From Petunia secreta (Eukaryota > Streptophyta > Magnoliopsida > Solanales > Solanaceae): 64,000 bases of DNA. The DNA lies in NCBI GenBank assembly GCA_029990175.1, contig JARKIP010000042.1, positions 1,922,001 through 1,986,000 on the forward strand, read 5' to 3'. The notes beneath the pieces were generated by a model. It worked only from the letters and a program-made list of their open reading frames with translations, ran no database searches and was not told the DNA's origin. Every line of letters starts with the position of its first letter. Position 1 is the stretch's first letter. The translations under genes and the position numbers were made by a program. Of the stretch, positions 1 through 10,904 are shown in pieces.

Positions 1-1451
1 CAACTGGTTCTTCCTTTACCACAACAATAAAATCTATAGAACTCAAGTCCATAAAGTCCATCTCCATCTATAAGAATTTTAAAAAGCATCACGAACTTCA
101 TAACAAAATAATGTCGGATTCATATATACGATTGTAATAGCTTGAGTTTTCAGTTATACTAATCAAGCAACAAAGTAATACAAAAGGCTGCTTATTTAAA
201 AATTTAATATTTACTACTATTAAATTGATCAATGTAAATGAATAGACTTATTGGTATCATGTTTCATCATAAGTGTAACCTGATCAATTTGATTTATTAC
301 TCTGCTTAACATTCGTTGAACCTAACTTTTGGAATGATAAATAATTCTACTTCTTAATGTAAACCTTTCAACTCCCTAGCACCTAAATACTTTTTATATA
401 GTTTGACTAATGTACTTTTTATATAATTTATTTATTTATTTTAATGAGTATTATAGTAATTTAATTTTTAGGGGTATTTCTGTCTTTCACTTTTTACCTT
501 AAGAATTTATGCTTTTATAATATTATATATATATATTATATGATGATTATGATTATGATATGATTGTGGAATAGTATGAGAAAATACATGCACTGTCTCG
601 GAGAATCACAAAATCAAAAGATTCTATCAAAAGACAAATAAGGAGGATTTATATTAACTGAGAATCTATTACATCGAAGAAGTTCAATATGAGCTGAAAC
701 GCTCCTACTTCTCTCCAGCTTCCTCTCACTGCATTCATACGGCACTAACTCCCATTTCTCATCAACATTAAGATTTCCAACACTCCACTTCTAATACTAA
801 TCATTGTTGTCTCTTGCTCTTCCATTACTTAACCATTCAGCAGTTTGTTTACGAATTCCTCTTGATCTTTGCCTATAGTTTGCTATCAACCTATTGATTG
901 TTTTTGCGCACTAATTCCCCCAGTGCTTGTCTTTAGCATTACCAGGTAATTTTACTAGACTTCTGCTTATTGATTCATATAAGTCTTCATATCTTCATTA
1001 TTAGTTCCTATGTTATGATCTTTCGCATATACACTACTATAATTCATACTGAGATGACTACCTGAGATGTGATACTTGTGTTTGATATCATAATTATGAT
1101 TTAATATAGCATCTCATTTTTCTTCAGCCACCAAACTTTAACTTATCTCCATTTCCTTCTCAGAAAAACCATTCATCAATCTCCTTATCTTTTAGTCATC
1201 CACTTTAATCAACTCTAAATACAAATCCTTTCTTAAAAATCCCCTTTAATATTCATATTCATATTTCCCCATCGTTTCAGCTTGTTCTTGGATAGTTAAT
1301 TGCTCCTCAAGGATCCTTGTTGCTCTACAAGTTTGTAACTTTATATAGGAAAAAAAATCGTTCAAGTCATCTATATCAATCCATATTTCTAAGTCTTATA
1401 CACACAATCAAATCCATAGGACTCATCACTCATCCTCATCAATTCTCCTCC
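1..1451. other. Non-coding; right part probably LINE 5' leader
   Basis: No credible coding region. The first 680 bases are AT-rich with a TA microsatellite near 520-540. From about 690 to 1451 the + strand becomes rich in C and T (many TCC, CTC and CATC words), as plant L1 leaders often are. The hAT element at 1460 has a target duplication shared with sequence directly before LINE ORF1, so the bases just before 1452 and just after 6220 were once contiguous. I could not find the LINE 5' end or its target-site duplication. Confidence 0.4.
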
Positions 1452-1459
1452 CTTGGCAT
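1452..1459. repeat. hAT target-site duplication, left copy
   Basis: CTTGGCAT, identical to 6213-6220; 8 bp is the standard hAT length. Confidence 0.9.
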
Positions 1460-1474
1460 CAAGGGTGTCTATTG

Positions 1475-1660
1475 ACCCGGTCCGGTCCGGTCCCGGTTCG
1501 GCTTGTCCGGTCCGGTGTTTTGTTGGAAAAAAAAATCCGTCACCGGCCCGGTTCCGGTCCGGTGCACCGGTGCAATTGCACCAATGCCGGATCGGAACCG
1601 GAACCGGCAGCCGGATATTGTACCGGTCCCGGTCCGGTTTGATCCGGTTCGGTTCGGTTC
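1475..1660. repeat. Left subterminal CCGGT repeat cluster
   Basis: Dense array of CCGGT/ACCGG words in both orientations, far GC-richer than the surroundings. Known hAT elements carry such short subterminal motifs for transposase binding. Open frames across it come from the repeat itself. Confidence 0.85.
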
Positions 1661-1891
1661 GTTAATTATTATTTTTTTGTTTTAAATTAAATTTTTTATT
1701 TTTTAAAATACTAAAATCTAAATAAACAACACAAAACACATATATTATTCAACAATACACACATTACATTATGTTGGAAAATGAAAATGCATAATTAGAA
1801 AATAAAAACATGAAAATAGACTAGAAATTAGAAAAATACATAAATTTTCAAGTTCATCGACTCAACACTGACTCAACTCAATCATCAGTCA

Positions 1892-2173
1892 TCAGTCATC
1901 ACGTGGTTGCAGATATTTGCCACCAGCACGAGCTGCCCATTCGGGGTCATGATGGTTTTCCAAGTGGGTCTTAAACCTCATTGTCCCTCCAGTATTTGTT
2001 CCATCTTCCCAATTCCAAACTTTCTGACAAAGAGTACATTGAGCTTTGCCGGTATCATTATTTTTTGTGATAAATTTCCAAACTTCGGATCGTTTAGTTC
2101 TTTTTGGAGCAGCAGACGGACCTACGTTAGTAGCACCTTGAACTTGATTTGCATTATTTGCATTTGCAGCCAT
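1892..2173 (-). CDS. BED-finger-only protein of the composite hAT
   Basis: A 93-residue ORF with an ATG start holding one BED zinc finger: W-K-F near residue 32, a CTLC pair near residues 46-49, and HLENHH near 70-75. It is the DNA-binding part of a hAT transposase with no catalytic domain. It parallels the finger of the main transposase (CNIC...HLENHH around 5080-5150). Its upstream flank (2230-2450) repeats the layout of the true right end: a stretch reading GCCGTTTATGGCCGTTG followed by a CCGGT cluster. It could give a truncated binding protein that competes with transposase, or be inert. I see no frame damage, but expression is unknown. Confidence 0.6.
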   Translation of the reverse strand: MAANANNANQVQGATNVGPSAAPKRTKRSEVWKFITKNNDTGKAQCTLCQKVWNWEDGTNTGGTMRFKTHLENHHDPEWAARAGGKYLQPRDD

Positions 2174-2395
2174 GTTGATAGAAAATTTAATAAAATAGCT
2201 TTTTTTTTTAAGAGAAATGAATAGAAAATATTGAATTGTTATTAATTTGATGAAATATGGGAGTATTTATAGGCAAAATAGGTAGGGGAGGGTTGTAGGG
2301 GCGTTTATGGGTGTGGGGGTGGGAAAAATAGCCGTTTATGGCCGTTGCCGACGGCTATTTTTCAAAATGGAGCGGATTTGGACATAAATTTGAAG

Positions 2396-2450
2396 TGGGC
2401 CGGTCCGGTCCGGTTCCGGTCCGGTCCGGTCCGGCCCGGTTTTGTCGGTT
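2396..2450. repeat. Internal CCGGT cluster (relic of a subterminal end)
   Basis: A third CCGGT cluster inside the hAT element, with GCCGTT-rich sequence beside it as at the genuine right end (5940-6190). No terminal inverted repeat is attached, so it is a recombination relic and not a usable end. Confidence 0.7.
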
Positions 2451-2555
2451 TCTTTATTTTTTTTTTGTTTTTTGGTTATTTGTTTTGTTTAAATTTTAGT
2501 TTTATTTAATAACTTTTATATAATACTAGTAATCTAGTATTAAAATATTAACTAT

Positions 2556-3003
2556 TATGTAATGTAGTATTTTAGTATTATAAAAGTATAATTGAGTAGT
2601 TTTTTATAAAACTTAGTAATCTAGTATAACTTAATAAATTGTTATTTTTTCAAACTTAATACTAAGTTAGTAGTATAATAGTATTTAGTATTTTAGTTTT
2701 TAGTATTTAGTATTTAGTTTTTAGTTTTTAGTATTTTAGTATTTAGTATTTTAGTATTTTAGTATTTAGTATTTTAGTATATGTAATGTAGTATTTTAGT
2801 ATTATAAAAGTATAATTGAGTAGTTTTTTATAAAACTTAGTAATCTAGTATAACTTAATAAATTGTTATTTTTTCAAACTTAATACTAAGTTAGTAGTAT
2901 AATAGTATTTAGTATTTTAGTTTTTAGTATTTAGTTTTTAGTTTTTAGTATTTAGTATTTTAGTATTTAGTATTTTAGTATTTTAGTATTTAGTATTTTA
3001 GTA
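2556..3003. repeat. Tandem 224-bp duplication, TAGTATTTTAG-rich
   Basis: Two adjacent copies with a 224-bp offset: TATGTAATGTAG begins at 2556 and again at 2780, and TAAAAGTATA at 2581 and 2805. Each copy ends in short TAGTATTTTAG units. It lies downstream of the transposase, between its stop and the internal CCGGT cluster. Confidence 0.85.
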
Positions 3004-3148
3004 TTGAATTGCAAAGAGGTAACTTAATAGCAAAGGATACTTGAGAATATAACAAAGGATTTACTTAATAGCAAGGCGTAACGCATTTTATTGAATAATG
3101 GATAATGGTTGATTTTTTGCAAAGTACATAGATATTAAATTGCAAAAA

Positions 3149-5577
3149 CTACATATTAATAAAAAAACTTCTCATTTTCTGAATAATTTCGTCTGGCACC
3201 TCTGGAGGAACCGGTGGCAAAGAGTCATCTTGTTCATATTTAGTTTCATTGTCCAAACTTCCATCGCCTGATAAAATTTCTGATGATGCTTCTGAATCGG
3301 CTACTTGATCTTCTGCAAATCCAAAATTTCTTCGCTCCGATCTAATCCAATCTCTGAATAATACGGCCGTCTCCATTGCTTCTTCCTTCAATGAATGTCT
3401 ATGATCTCCAATTTGTAATCTTCCTTGGCTAAACGCGCTTTCTGAAGCAACAGATGATGCTTGAATAGTTAGAATATCCCGCGCCATTTTTGCTAAAACT
3501 GGAAACTGTGCTTGTTGATCCTTCCAAAATGGCAGTAGTTGATCGCTTCCAAAATACTCAATTTCCTTGCAACCATGAAGTAAATAAACATCCAGCTCGT
3601 TGAACCCTCCGCTGCTACTCGACTGCCTGCTAGAAAGCCTTTGATTAAGGCTGGAAAAACTTCCCAATCCGGTTGCAGGTCTTTTGGGAGCCTGCGTTGA
3701 ACTTGATCCAGCTCCACTTGGAACACTTGGAACAACATTATCAGCTGCACTCCTATACCTTTCATAAATCCGTTGGCAATCTACAATTACCTGCGCACAA
3801 ACTGTTTCTACACTTGGTGTTTCTTCATCAGTAATTCTCAAATTCCCATAAATTTCTCTAATGAGCATTTTCGTATTAAAACGTTTAAAACATGGATGTA
3901 ATACAGATGCAATGTAATAAAGTGGTGGAATCGGAAAAAAATATTTTTTAAATTTTTCAAGCATTGCTTCTACCGCAACTTCATAACCAGGCACTACTCT
4001 ATAATCGTTAAGTAATTCTGCTATTCCAGCTATAAAATACAACATAGTAGTGATTGTAGGATAATATTGACCGGAAAATTCTTTAGTAGCATAAAAAAAC
4101 TTTGCTAAAAATTGAAGAAGACGCTCAACATCTTTCCAATCTGTTTCTTCTAGGTGATACACGTCAGCTACTTTGCGATTAAAATAATTAGTAATAGGCA
4201 CTCGTAAAGTGTAAGCAACATTCAAAGAGTCATATACAGTGTTCCACCTAGTTGAAACTTCCTTTGGAACTTTTCTAGGAGCTATACCTTCTTTCAGATA
4301 ATCTACTTGAAAGTCCCTCCATCTATCCGGTTTTTTAGATTTAAAAATATAACTAATTGCGAGTTTAACCTTCATAATAGTAGGATCAAATAACTTAAGT
4401 CCATCTTTTACAACTAAATTATATATATGACATGCACATCTAACATGAAACAATTCTTCAAAAGGGGGATGCAATGCGGGTATTAACTTAGTAATAGCAT
4501 AATCATTGTTAGTTGCATTATCAAGAGTTATACTTAAAACTTTATCACTAAGATAATACGCCTTACAAATATCCGAAACTTCTCCCTTAATAAAATTCCC
4601 GTGTGTGGTTCATCGACAGCAGAATATGCTAAAATTCTTTTTTGCATTACCCAGTTAAGATCTATCCAATGACAAGTAACTGTTAAATACTCATACCCAT
4701 TAACACCACGACCCAAATCAGAAGTAAGACAAACTCTACAATCAAAGTGATAAAATATATATCGTAAATATTGTCTATATTCATTTTTAAATTTTATAAT
4801 ATCAGTTCTAACCGTAGTTTTTGGAAAACCTTGAAAAGATGGATTATATACGGTTTGAATATAACGAATAAAACCTTGACAAGAAGCAAATGTAAAAGGT
4901 AAGCACTCTACCGCAATCATTTTTGCCATTTGTTCCCTATCTTTCTTTTTATCATAATGCAAAAGCCCCCCCCCCCGTCACTGGGTTAATTTCCTGTTGG
5001 ATTCCACTACCTTGCGATGGAGCCATTCTATTCCCTGAACGAGGGCCACCCGCCCTTGCTTCCCATTTTTCCTTATGATGGTTTTCTAAGTGTGTTCTCA
5101 ACTTTCCCGTCCCACTATTATGGCTGCCGGTTTTAAATTCCCAAACTTTTTTACAAATATTACATTTAGCTTTCTGAGCCGGAATATCTTTAGTCATAAA
5201 TTTCCACACATCCGATCTTTCGGGTCGTGCATATCGTTCTCTACTAGGAGGCATAGGTGGTAATTCAGTTTCTTCATGTTCTTCACCTTGAAATTGACTA
5301 GTGGGTGTTTCATCTAAATTAGCCCCTTCGGTAAACTCTTCATATTGTGTCTCTAACATATCATTATCTAGTGGTGCACCAACATTTATATCATGCAAAA
5401 ATTGCGAGTCATCTTCCTGAGTAAAATCATCTAGAAGAGAAGGAGCGCTAGAAGTACCAACTGGTCTTTTACCTAAAGCACGACTACGTCTATCATCCCC
5501 CCCCCCCCCCGGTTAGAAGCACTTGATCTACGACCGCTACCCGTACGCCCAGTAATTGATCTCCAAATTCCAGACAT
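3149..5577 (-). pseudogene. hAT transposase (BED finger + hAT dimerisation), frameshifted
   Basis: Cut-and-paste transposase of the RICESLEEPER/Ac type. The likely start is the ATG at 5577 (MSGIWRSITG). In order: a basic N-terminus, a BED finger around 5080-5220 (CNIC...HLENHH), the RNase-H-like catalytic core beginning with a TSD motif near 4720 and continuing through SITLDNATNND near 4490-4530, and a C-terminal dimerisation domain (MARDILTI, SVASESAF) near 3400-3480. About 809 codons, normal for the family. The frame is broken three times: a C14 run (5497-5510) that must be a multiple of three to read through, a C11 run (4966-4976) that is one base off, and a one-base shift near 4595-4603. 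The two homopolymer breaks may be assembly errors. As given, no full protein can be made. Confidence 0.88.
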
Positions 5578-6026
5578 TTTTTATAATTACTAAAATATGC
5601 TTCAAACAAATTAGTAAAATATGCTACAAACAATAATATTGCACAAAAATAAAATAGATAATAAAAAGTAAGAACGAGTTTACTTGATATCGTGAACTTA
5701 GAATGTAGAACTTAGGAAGTGAAAGTTGAAACTTGACCGGAACCGCACCGAACAATATTTCCACTTTACTCCAAATATTTTTTTAGTATGCAATTTAGCA
5801 AATAGCCTTTTGTAGAAATAAGAGAGATTGATAGAGATTTAGAGAGAATATTAGAGAAATTGTGAATAAATTGATGAAAAATGATGGTATTTATAGAAAA
5901 AATAGATAGGGGGGGTATGGGGGCGCCCTAGAGGGGTGGGGGGGCCAAAATAGCCGTTTTTGGCCGTTGGGGCAACGGCCAAAAGTGAAATAGCCGTTGC
6001 CCAACGGCTAGTTTTCGCAAGCCATC

Positions 6027-6190
6027 AGGTCATCCGGTCCGGTCCTGTTCCGGTCCGGTCCGGTTCCGGTCCATTTTGGTCCGGTTCGTCCGGTCCATTT
6101 TGGACGTGCCGGATCGAAACCGGGTCGATTTTTTTTTTTTTTATATTTGGCCCGATTTGAGCCGGTCCGGTCCGGTTCGGCCCGGCCCAA
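6027..6190. repeat. Right subterminal CCGGT repeat cluster
   Basis: CCGGT/CCGGTT words in direct and inverted orientation next to the right terminal repeat, with GCCGTT/AACGGC inverted words at 5950-6010. Counterpart of the left cluster. Confidence 0.85.
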
Positions 6191-6212
6191 ACCGGGCTAT
6201 TAGACAGCCTTA

Positions 6213-6220
6213 CTTGGCAT
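6213..6220. repeat. hAT target-site duplication, right copy
   Basis: CTTGGCAT, identical to 1452-1459. Confidence 0.9.
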
Positions 6221-6275
6221 CTTTTAATCCCTCCTCCAGTATTATTTTTTGATTTTTCATTTCTTATTCTTTATA

Positions 6276-7913
6276 ATGAATTCTTCTGATGAAGAAATGA
6301 TTGATAAAAAGCCAGATCAACCAATAGGATCTTCTCCTCAAAAGGAAAGTTTCCTTCAAAAGTTAGTAGGCACAACACCAAAAGATAAACAAAATAATTT
6401 CAGTCCGACTTTCTTCATGGATAAAGACATGGATGATGAAGTGGAAAATCTTGTCAATCACCCATTCTTTATCCCAGTCGCTACTTCGGACAAAAGCAGA
6501 CGGTATGATCAATGGAAGTATGCATTAATCATAAAGCTGATTGGTAAGAGGCTAAGCCACATTACTCTAAAGGCTAAAATCCAACAAATGTGGAAGCTCA
6601 ATGGTGACATAAATCTTGTTGACCTTGGATCAGATTTCTATCTTGTCAATCTCAATTGTAGAGATAACTATAATATGGCTCTCCATAATGGGCCATGGTT
6701 CATTGGTCCTCACAGACAATGGGAACCAAAATTCCAGGCATCCGACTCTACTCAAAATTTTTCATCCATCTAGATCCGTCTTCATGAGCTGCCAACTGAA
6801 TACTATGATAAGAAAATTCTGAAGAAAATTGGTAGCAAAATTAGAGCGCTCCTCAAGGTTGATAATTGCACTACTCAAGCTCTACGAGACAGGTATGCTC
6901 GTCTCTGTAGTCTAGCACCAATAGGCAAACTATTACCCACTGAAATCATGATTGGCAAACATATCCAAAAAATTCTTTATGAGCCATCAGTCGACTTTTG
7001 TATCAAATGTGGTTGCATAGGACATTTAATTCACTATTTTCCTTCTATCAGAACTACTACTACACCCAAAACAGTTCTCTCTTCCTCAGCACCTAGCACA
7101 TCTCAGTCTAAAAATAATGATGTATGGCAAACTGTGAACTTTGCCAAAAATAGAAATCCTAGAAGTCAAAAAAGTTCCCTTTATGATCTCACTACTCATA
7201 AGCATATTGACAAAATAAACCCCTTTGTAATTCCTACCACTACTAAATTAAACGATACCACAAATGTGGGTCCCTTGGAAAATACAAAAAATAGCAAGTC
7301 AAATGTCCAAATAGCTAAAAATGAAATTCCTACTAATGATGTCAGTCATATGACATCAGCACCTTCCCAAGAAAAAAAAATTACTTCACCCCAAAGCCAT
7401 TTAGATAGTACTGCTATTGTAGAATACCACATATCCCAAGTTCATTCTATCCAGTTGTCTTCGAAAAAACCACTTCATACAGACAATAAAATACTTTTAC
7501 ATCAAGTTTCACAAACTTTGAAAGAAACTTTGGACCCAAGCAGCAGTACTATGTCTGAAACAAAGGCTCATCAAATTCCAACTAAGTCTCCTGTTATTTC
7601 TGCTACTTTTCCTCAAGTAAATGCACCAGCTGAAAATCCAGTACTTAATTCAAGTACTAATTCAAATCCTAGTCCAAACGATACCAATAACTATAAGCCT
7701 ATACAAGTAACTGAGATCATTAAATCTTTGAATGATTGTCTAAATTCTAGTTCTAGGGAGATTCTATCTGTTGAGAGGACACAACACAGAACATTGCACA
7801 AGTTTGAGAAATCAAACCATAACAGTAAAGCTAATCACATACTTATGTCTAAGCATAATATAACAACTTTTCAGCCCATCATTACTGAGAAAAAGCATGC
7901 TCCATCTTCTTAA
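6276..7913 (+). pseudogene. LINE ORF1: DUF4283 and zinc-knuckle RNA-binding protein
   Basis: Nucleic-acid-binding ORF1 protein of plant L1 elements. The ATG at 6276 is preferred to the in-frame TTG at 6249. The DUF4283 fold covers about codons 60-190 (KLIGKRLSH, ALHNGPWFI, then IRLHELPTEYYD). One in-frame TAG at 6771-6773 falls just before IRL, where the family normally has Trp (WIRL), so TGG to TAG is the likely lesion. The same frame runs on to 7913. The zinc knuckle near 6990-7035 reads CIKCGCIGHLIHYFP, in which the last Cys of the CCHC set is Phe. The rest is the usual low-complexity Ser/Thr/Asn/Pro tail. Confidence 0.85.
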
Positions 7914-8284
7914 CCAAAATTACACTCTTCGCCTCCATTACCTATAACCTCTTCCATCTCCAAAAACACAAATCATACTAACACACCTCAAACCAAAGCA
8001 CCCAAATAACTGATAACACCAACAAAAGAAATGCCGAGACGCAGGACATCATCTCAGTCATCACGAGCCAGTCGACGTCGTAGGACAGCCTACAACCAAG
8101 CATCACAAAACTTCAGCCACAATCCTTAAAGCTCACCATCACGGAACTCAATTCAAGGAAACCAACAAGTTCCACCCCAGCAAGCAATTCTCAGAACCCC
8201 ATTAATACCGGTGAACAGTTTTCCGGTGACCCATTTTCGGCTAACCATGGATCTAACAAGGAACCCACCCCTGAACCCGGAAAT

Positions 8285-8716
8285 GTGGTTGGAATTGGGA
8301 CTCACCGGAATAGGGTGCAAACTCACAGTGGTTATCAACAATCAGCCAACGATTGCTCCTCTCTTCGACCCACGAGGGCTTGCGATTTTAGCAGTGGAAT
8401 TAATGAGACGTGGAAGCAACAACTTGGCAGCCCTTCAATCTCTGAGGTTCCAAGAATTGAATCTGATGCACCTATATCAACAATTTGTTCGAAATCCAAA
8501 CCTAACCCCAATGATTTGGCCAATATTCTTGTGGACATCACGCCAACACCCTATCTCCGAGAATATGTTCAACACAGCACCAATCATTCCTATGGATTTC
8601 AGATCTCCAACACCACCAATACCACCAATCGCATCACCACAGGTTTTCAGATATCCAACACCGTAGCAATTCCGTACCAAACTAGTGCATCTCCACCAAA
8701 CGGCGTAGGGCAGTGA
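8285..8716 (+). pseudogene. Probable ORF1 C-terminal tail, shifted frame
   Basis: A 143-codon open frame rich in Ser, Thr, Asn and Pro, in a different frame from ORF1. No domain is recognised. Its position between ORF1 and the endonuclease and its composition match the variable C-terminal tail of plant LINE ORF1 proteins. Several overlapping frames are open here, so the choice of frame is uncertain. The rest of 7914-8989 shows no other recognisable domain. Confidence 0.35.
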
Positions 8717-8989
8717 TGGAAGTGGGGACACTATGGGGGGAATCTGTACAAGGGGTTCAAAGAGGATGTAGAAGAAAAGTGTATGTGGAATTTCCCGAAT
8801 TCGATGTTCAAGACTTCATTAACCATCTGTTGTTACCACCTCCAGTGGAATTTAAATATAAAATCTGCTCGATCCCAAAATTGTTGGAAAACTGCCCGAT
8901 GGGGGGTAGGAACAAGGGAGACCCAATCGATCCCTTACAGTGTCCAAATACTGAGAGGACGAAGTACCTCAAATCTGGAAAATGCCAAG

Positions 8990-9831
8990 ATGAAACTGAT
9001 ATTGTGGAATTGTAGGGGTGCGGGTAGTTTGACTTTTCGCCATAGTGCCCTAGATCTCATCCAAATACATTCTCTTGCTCTACTAGTTTTGGTGGAAACT
9101 AAAATGGATGTTGTTGGTCATTATGATTTACTGAACTACTTGCCCTTTAATGTTGTTGAACAAGTACCTGCTGATGGATATTCAGGTGGCGTAGCCATTC
9201 TGTGGAGAAAGGAAGATTTACATCTTGAATTTGTGTTCAATACACCACAAAAGACTCATGTCAGTGTTCAGGTAAACTCATCTGCTCCTATTTGGTATTT
9301 AAGTGTGGTATATGCTAGTTGCTTTTTGCATAAAAGGCTCCAATTATGGGATAGCATTGAAAAATATAGCTCTGCTATTAAAGGCCATTGGTTATTATGT
9401 GGTGACTTCAATGAAGTCACGGCGGGTCATGAAAAGTATGGAGGAAATCCTGTTAATAATAGGAGAATTATTCCTTTTTTAAATTGTATTAATAATATAG
9501 GTATGATTGATCTAGGATTCACGGGATCATATTTTACGTGGACTAACAAGGGCTCCGGCATTATCCTTGAAATATTGGATAGATTCCTAGCTAATGCTGA
9601 ATGGCTTCATCTATTTAGTGATGCATCTGTTAACCATTTACCTAGGACTAGATCCGATTATTGCCCTTTACTTTTGGACATAATTCCAAATAAGGGTCCA
9701 ACTAATTCCTTGTTTAGGTTTGAGGCAATGTGGCTAAATCATTATGACTTTCCCAGAGTAGTCAAGTCATGTTGGCATAATCAAGTCCATTATTCCCAAT
9801 CTGTCGAAAACTTCACCAAAGCTGCCACTCA
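8990..9831 (+). pseudogene. LINE ORF2 N-terminal part: AP-type endonuclease
   Basis: Target-nicking endonuclease domain of L1 ORF2. It begins at the ATG at 8990 (MKLILWNCRGAG), the classic L1 start. Visible motifs: WNCRGAG, LVETKM (metal-binding Glu), GDFNEVTAG, GSYFTWTN and RSDYCPLLL, where the family normally has SDH; His to Tyr at that catalytic position would impair nicking. The frame is open to the Helitron junction, where codon CA(T) is cut at 9831. It continues after the Helitron at 26195 as T-TGG-AAT-AAA, giving WNKIVFGNIF of the endonuclease-to-RT linker. Confidence 0.88.
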
Positions 9832-9930
9832 TCTAAATATACTAAAAGAGCCAATCTCATAAGCAAAAGTTGAAAGACTATTTTGACCCTACAGCTCCTA
9901 AATATAGAAATATGAAATTCCAAAAAATAG

Positions 9931-10156
9931 GAGTAAATAAAATCCCAGCAACACAATAATTATAAGTAATAGGTGTAAATATAAAAATAGGATATACAGG
10001 AACAAACACGTGCAGCAAATCTGCCTAACTCTACACTTGCCGTGAGTAAATAAAATCCCAACAACACAATAATTATAATTAATAGGTGAAAATATAAAAA
10101 TAGGATATACAGGAACAAACACGTGCAGCAAATCTGCCTAACTCTACACTTGCCGT
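9931..10156. repeat. Tandem 113-bp duplication at Helitron left side
   Basis: Two head-to-tail copies, 9931-10043 and 10044-10156, each starting GAGTAAATAAAATCCCA and ending CACTTGCCGT, with only a few differences. The short open minus-strand frames over it are read twice because of the duplication and do not look genic. Confidence 0.9.
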
Positions 10157-10904
10157 TGATCTCAAATACATTACACAACAGTTCAGATGCGTTTCTCCTC
10201 TGTTCCACACCGATCGGTTCAGCTGCCTCAGTCTCCAATCGACACAACCTTACAACTTCTTCTCATTCACAGCTCAGCTGCGCAGCGTAGGTCCAAATTC
10301 ATTGAATATGGAGTTACTCCTCATTACTTCAATCTCATCAACAGGATCCCTCCCCCAAGTAATTAGATCTGATTGGTGTCCCTTCGTGTATTTGGCCTCT
10401 GCACAGCTCCGCCTGACTTTTGGTTCCCCGTATTTAATGTAAGTCTTCTCCCAAATTCTATAAGCGATTATATAAGTTGGATATATTTGTTCGCTTTTAT
10501 TTGGAAACATTAGGAAGAGTTGCAGCAGCCAGGTAACATAATTAAACTCCCCAATAGAACCGTCAATTCGGCTGCATATCGCTCAAATTATTTGATATAT
10601 TCAAATTTCTGTTCGTTCATTTTTTGCAGCCTTATTCTCTTTGTTCATCGGAATTTCGGTACATTTCTAAACTTTTGCTTTTACTTTGGTCCAAATTTAA
10701 CTTATTCTCATGTTGTCGTCGACCTTGCCAGCTAAAGTTGCAAATATGTTAATCAGATCACCTATTTTCCCTTAGTTCCTTAGGTGCCGTCCATTAGGCT
10801 ATCGAACAGCTTAATTATTTATGTCCTGCTTTATCTGCAAGTCCTTGCCCATAATTTATGTATATGTAGTGCTTAAGGCTCCTTCGTAGAGAACATATAT
10901 CCCT
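10157..10904 (+). promoter_or_regulatory. Probable promoter and leader of the RPA-like gene
   Basis: No coding domain. A TATA-like TTATATAAG occurs near 10468-10476 and a possible splice donor in GCAGCCAGGTAACAT near 10526-10540. The segment around 10440-10540 resembles 25100-25180 (shared blocks: ATTATATAAGTT, GCAGCA, CCAGGTAACAT), which marks it as a conserved Helitron leader and not random filler. The transcription start is not determined. Confidence 0.4.

Larger units (their letters stand above)
1460..6212 (-). mobile_element. hAT-superfamily DNA transposon, 4753 bp
   Basis: Ends are set by an 8-bp target duplication CTTGGCAT (1452-1459 and 6213-6220) and imperfect terminal inverted repeats: left CAAGGGTGTCTATTGACCC, right end read inwards TAAGGCTGTCTAATAGCCC. 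Clusters of CCGGT-type motifs lie inside both ends, as expected for hAT subterminal transposase-binding repeats. The minus strand encodes a BED-finger/hAT transposase broken by frameshifts. A third CCGGT cluster and a second BED-finger ORF inside the left part show that it is a composite. It lies in the 5' leader of the LINE. Confidence 0.93.

Noticed and set aside
1453..1685. Two + strand frames of 60-70 codons
   Set aside because: They are translations of the CCGGT repeat cluster (Arg/Ser/Gly/Pro strings) and carry no domain.
5960..6190. Frames on both strands near the hAT right end
   Set aside because: Also products of the CCGGT/CCGGTT cluster.
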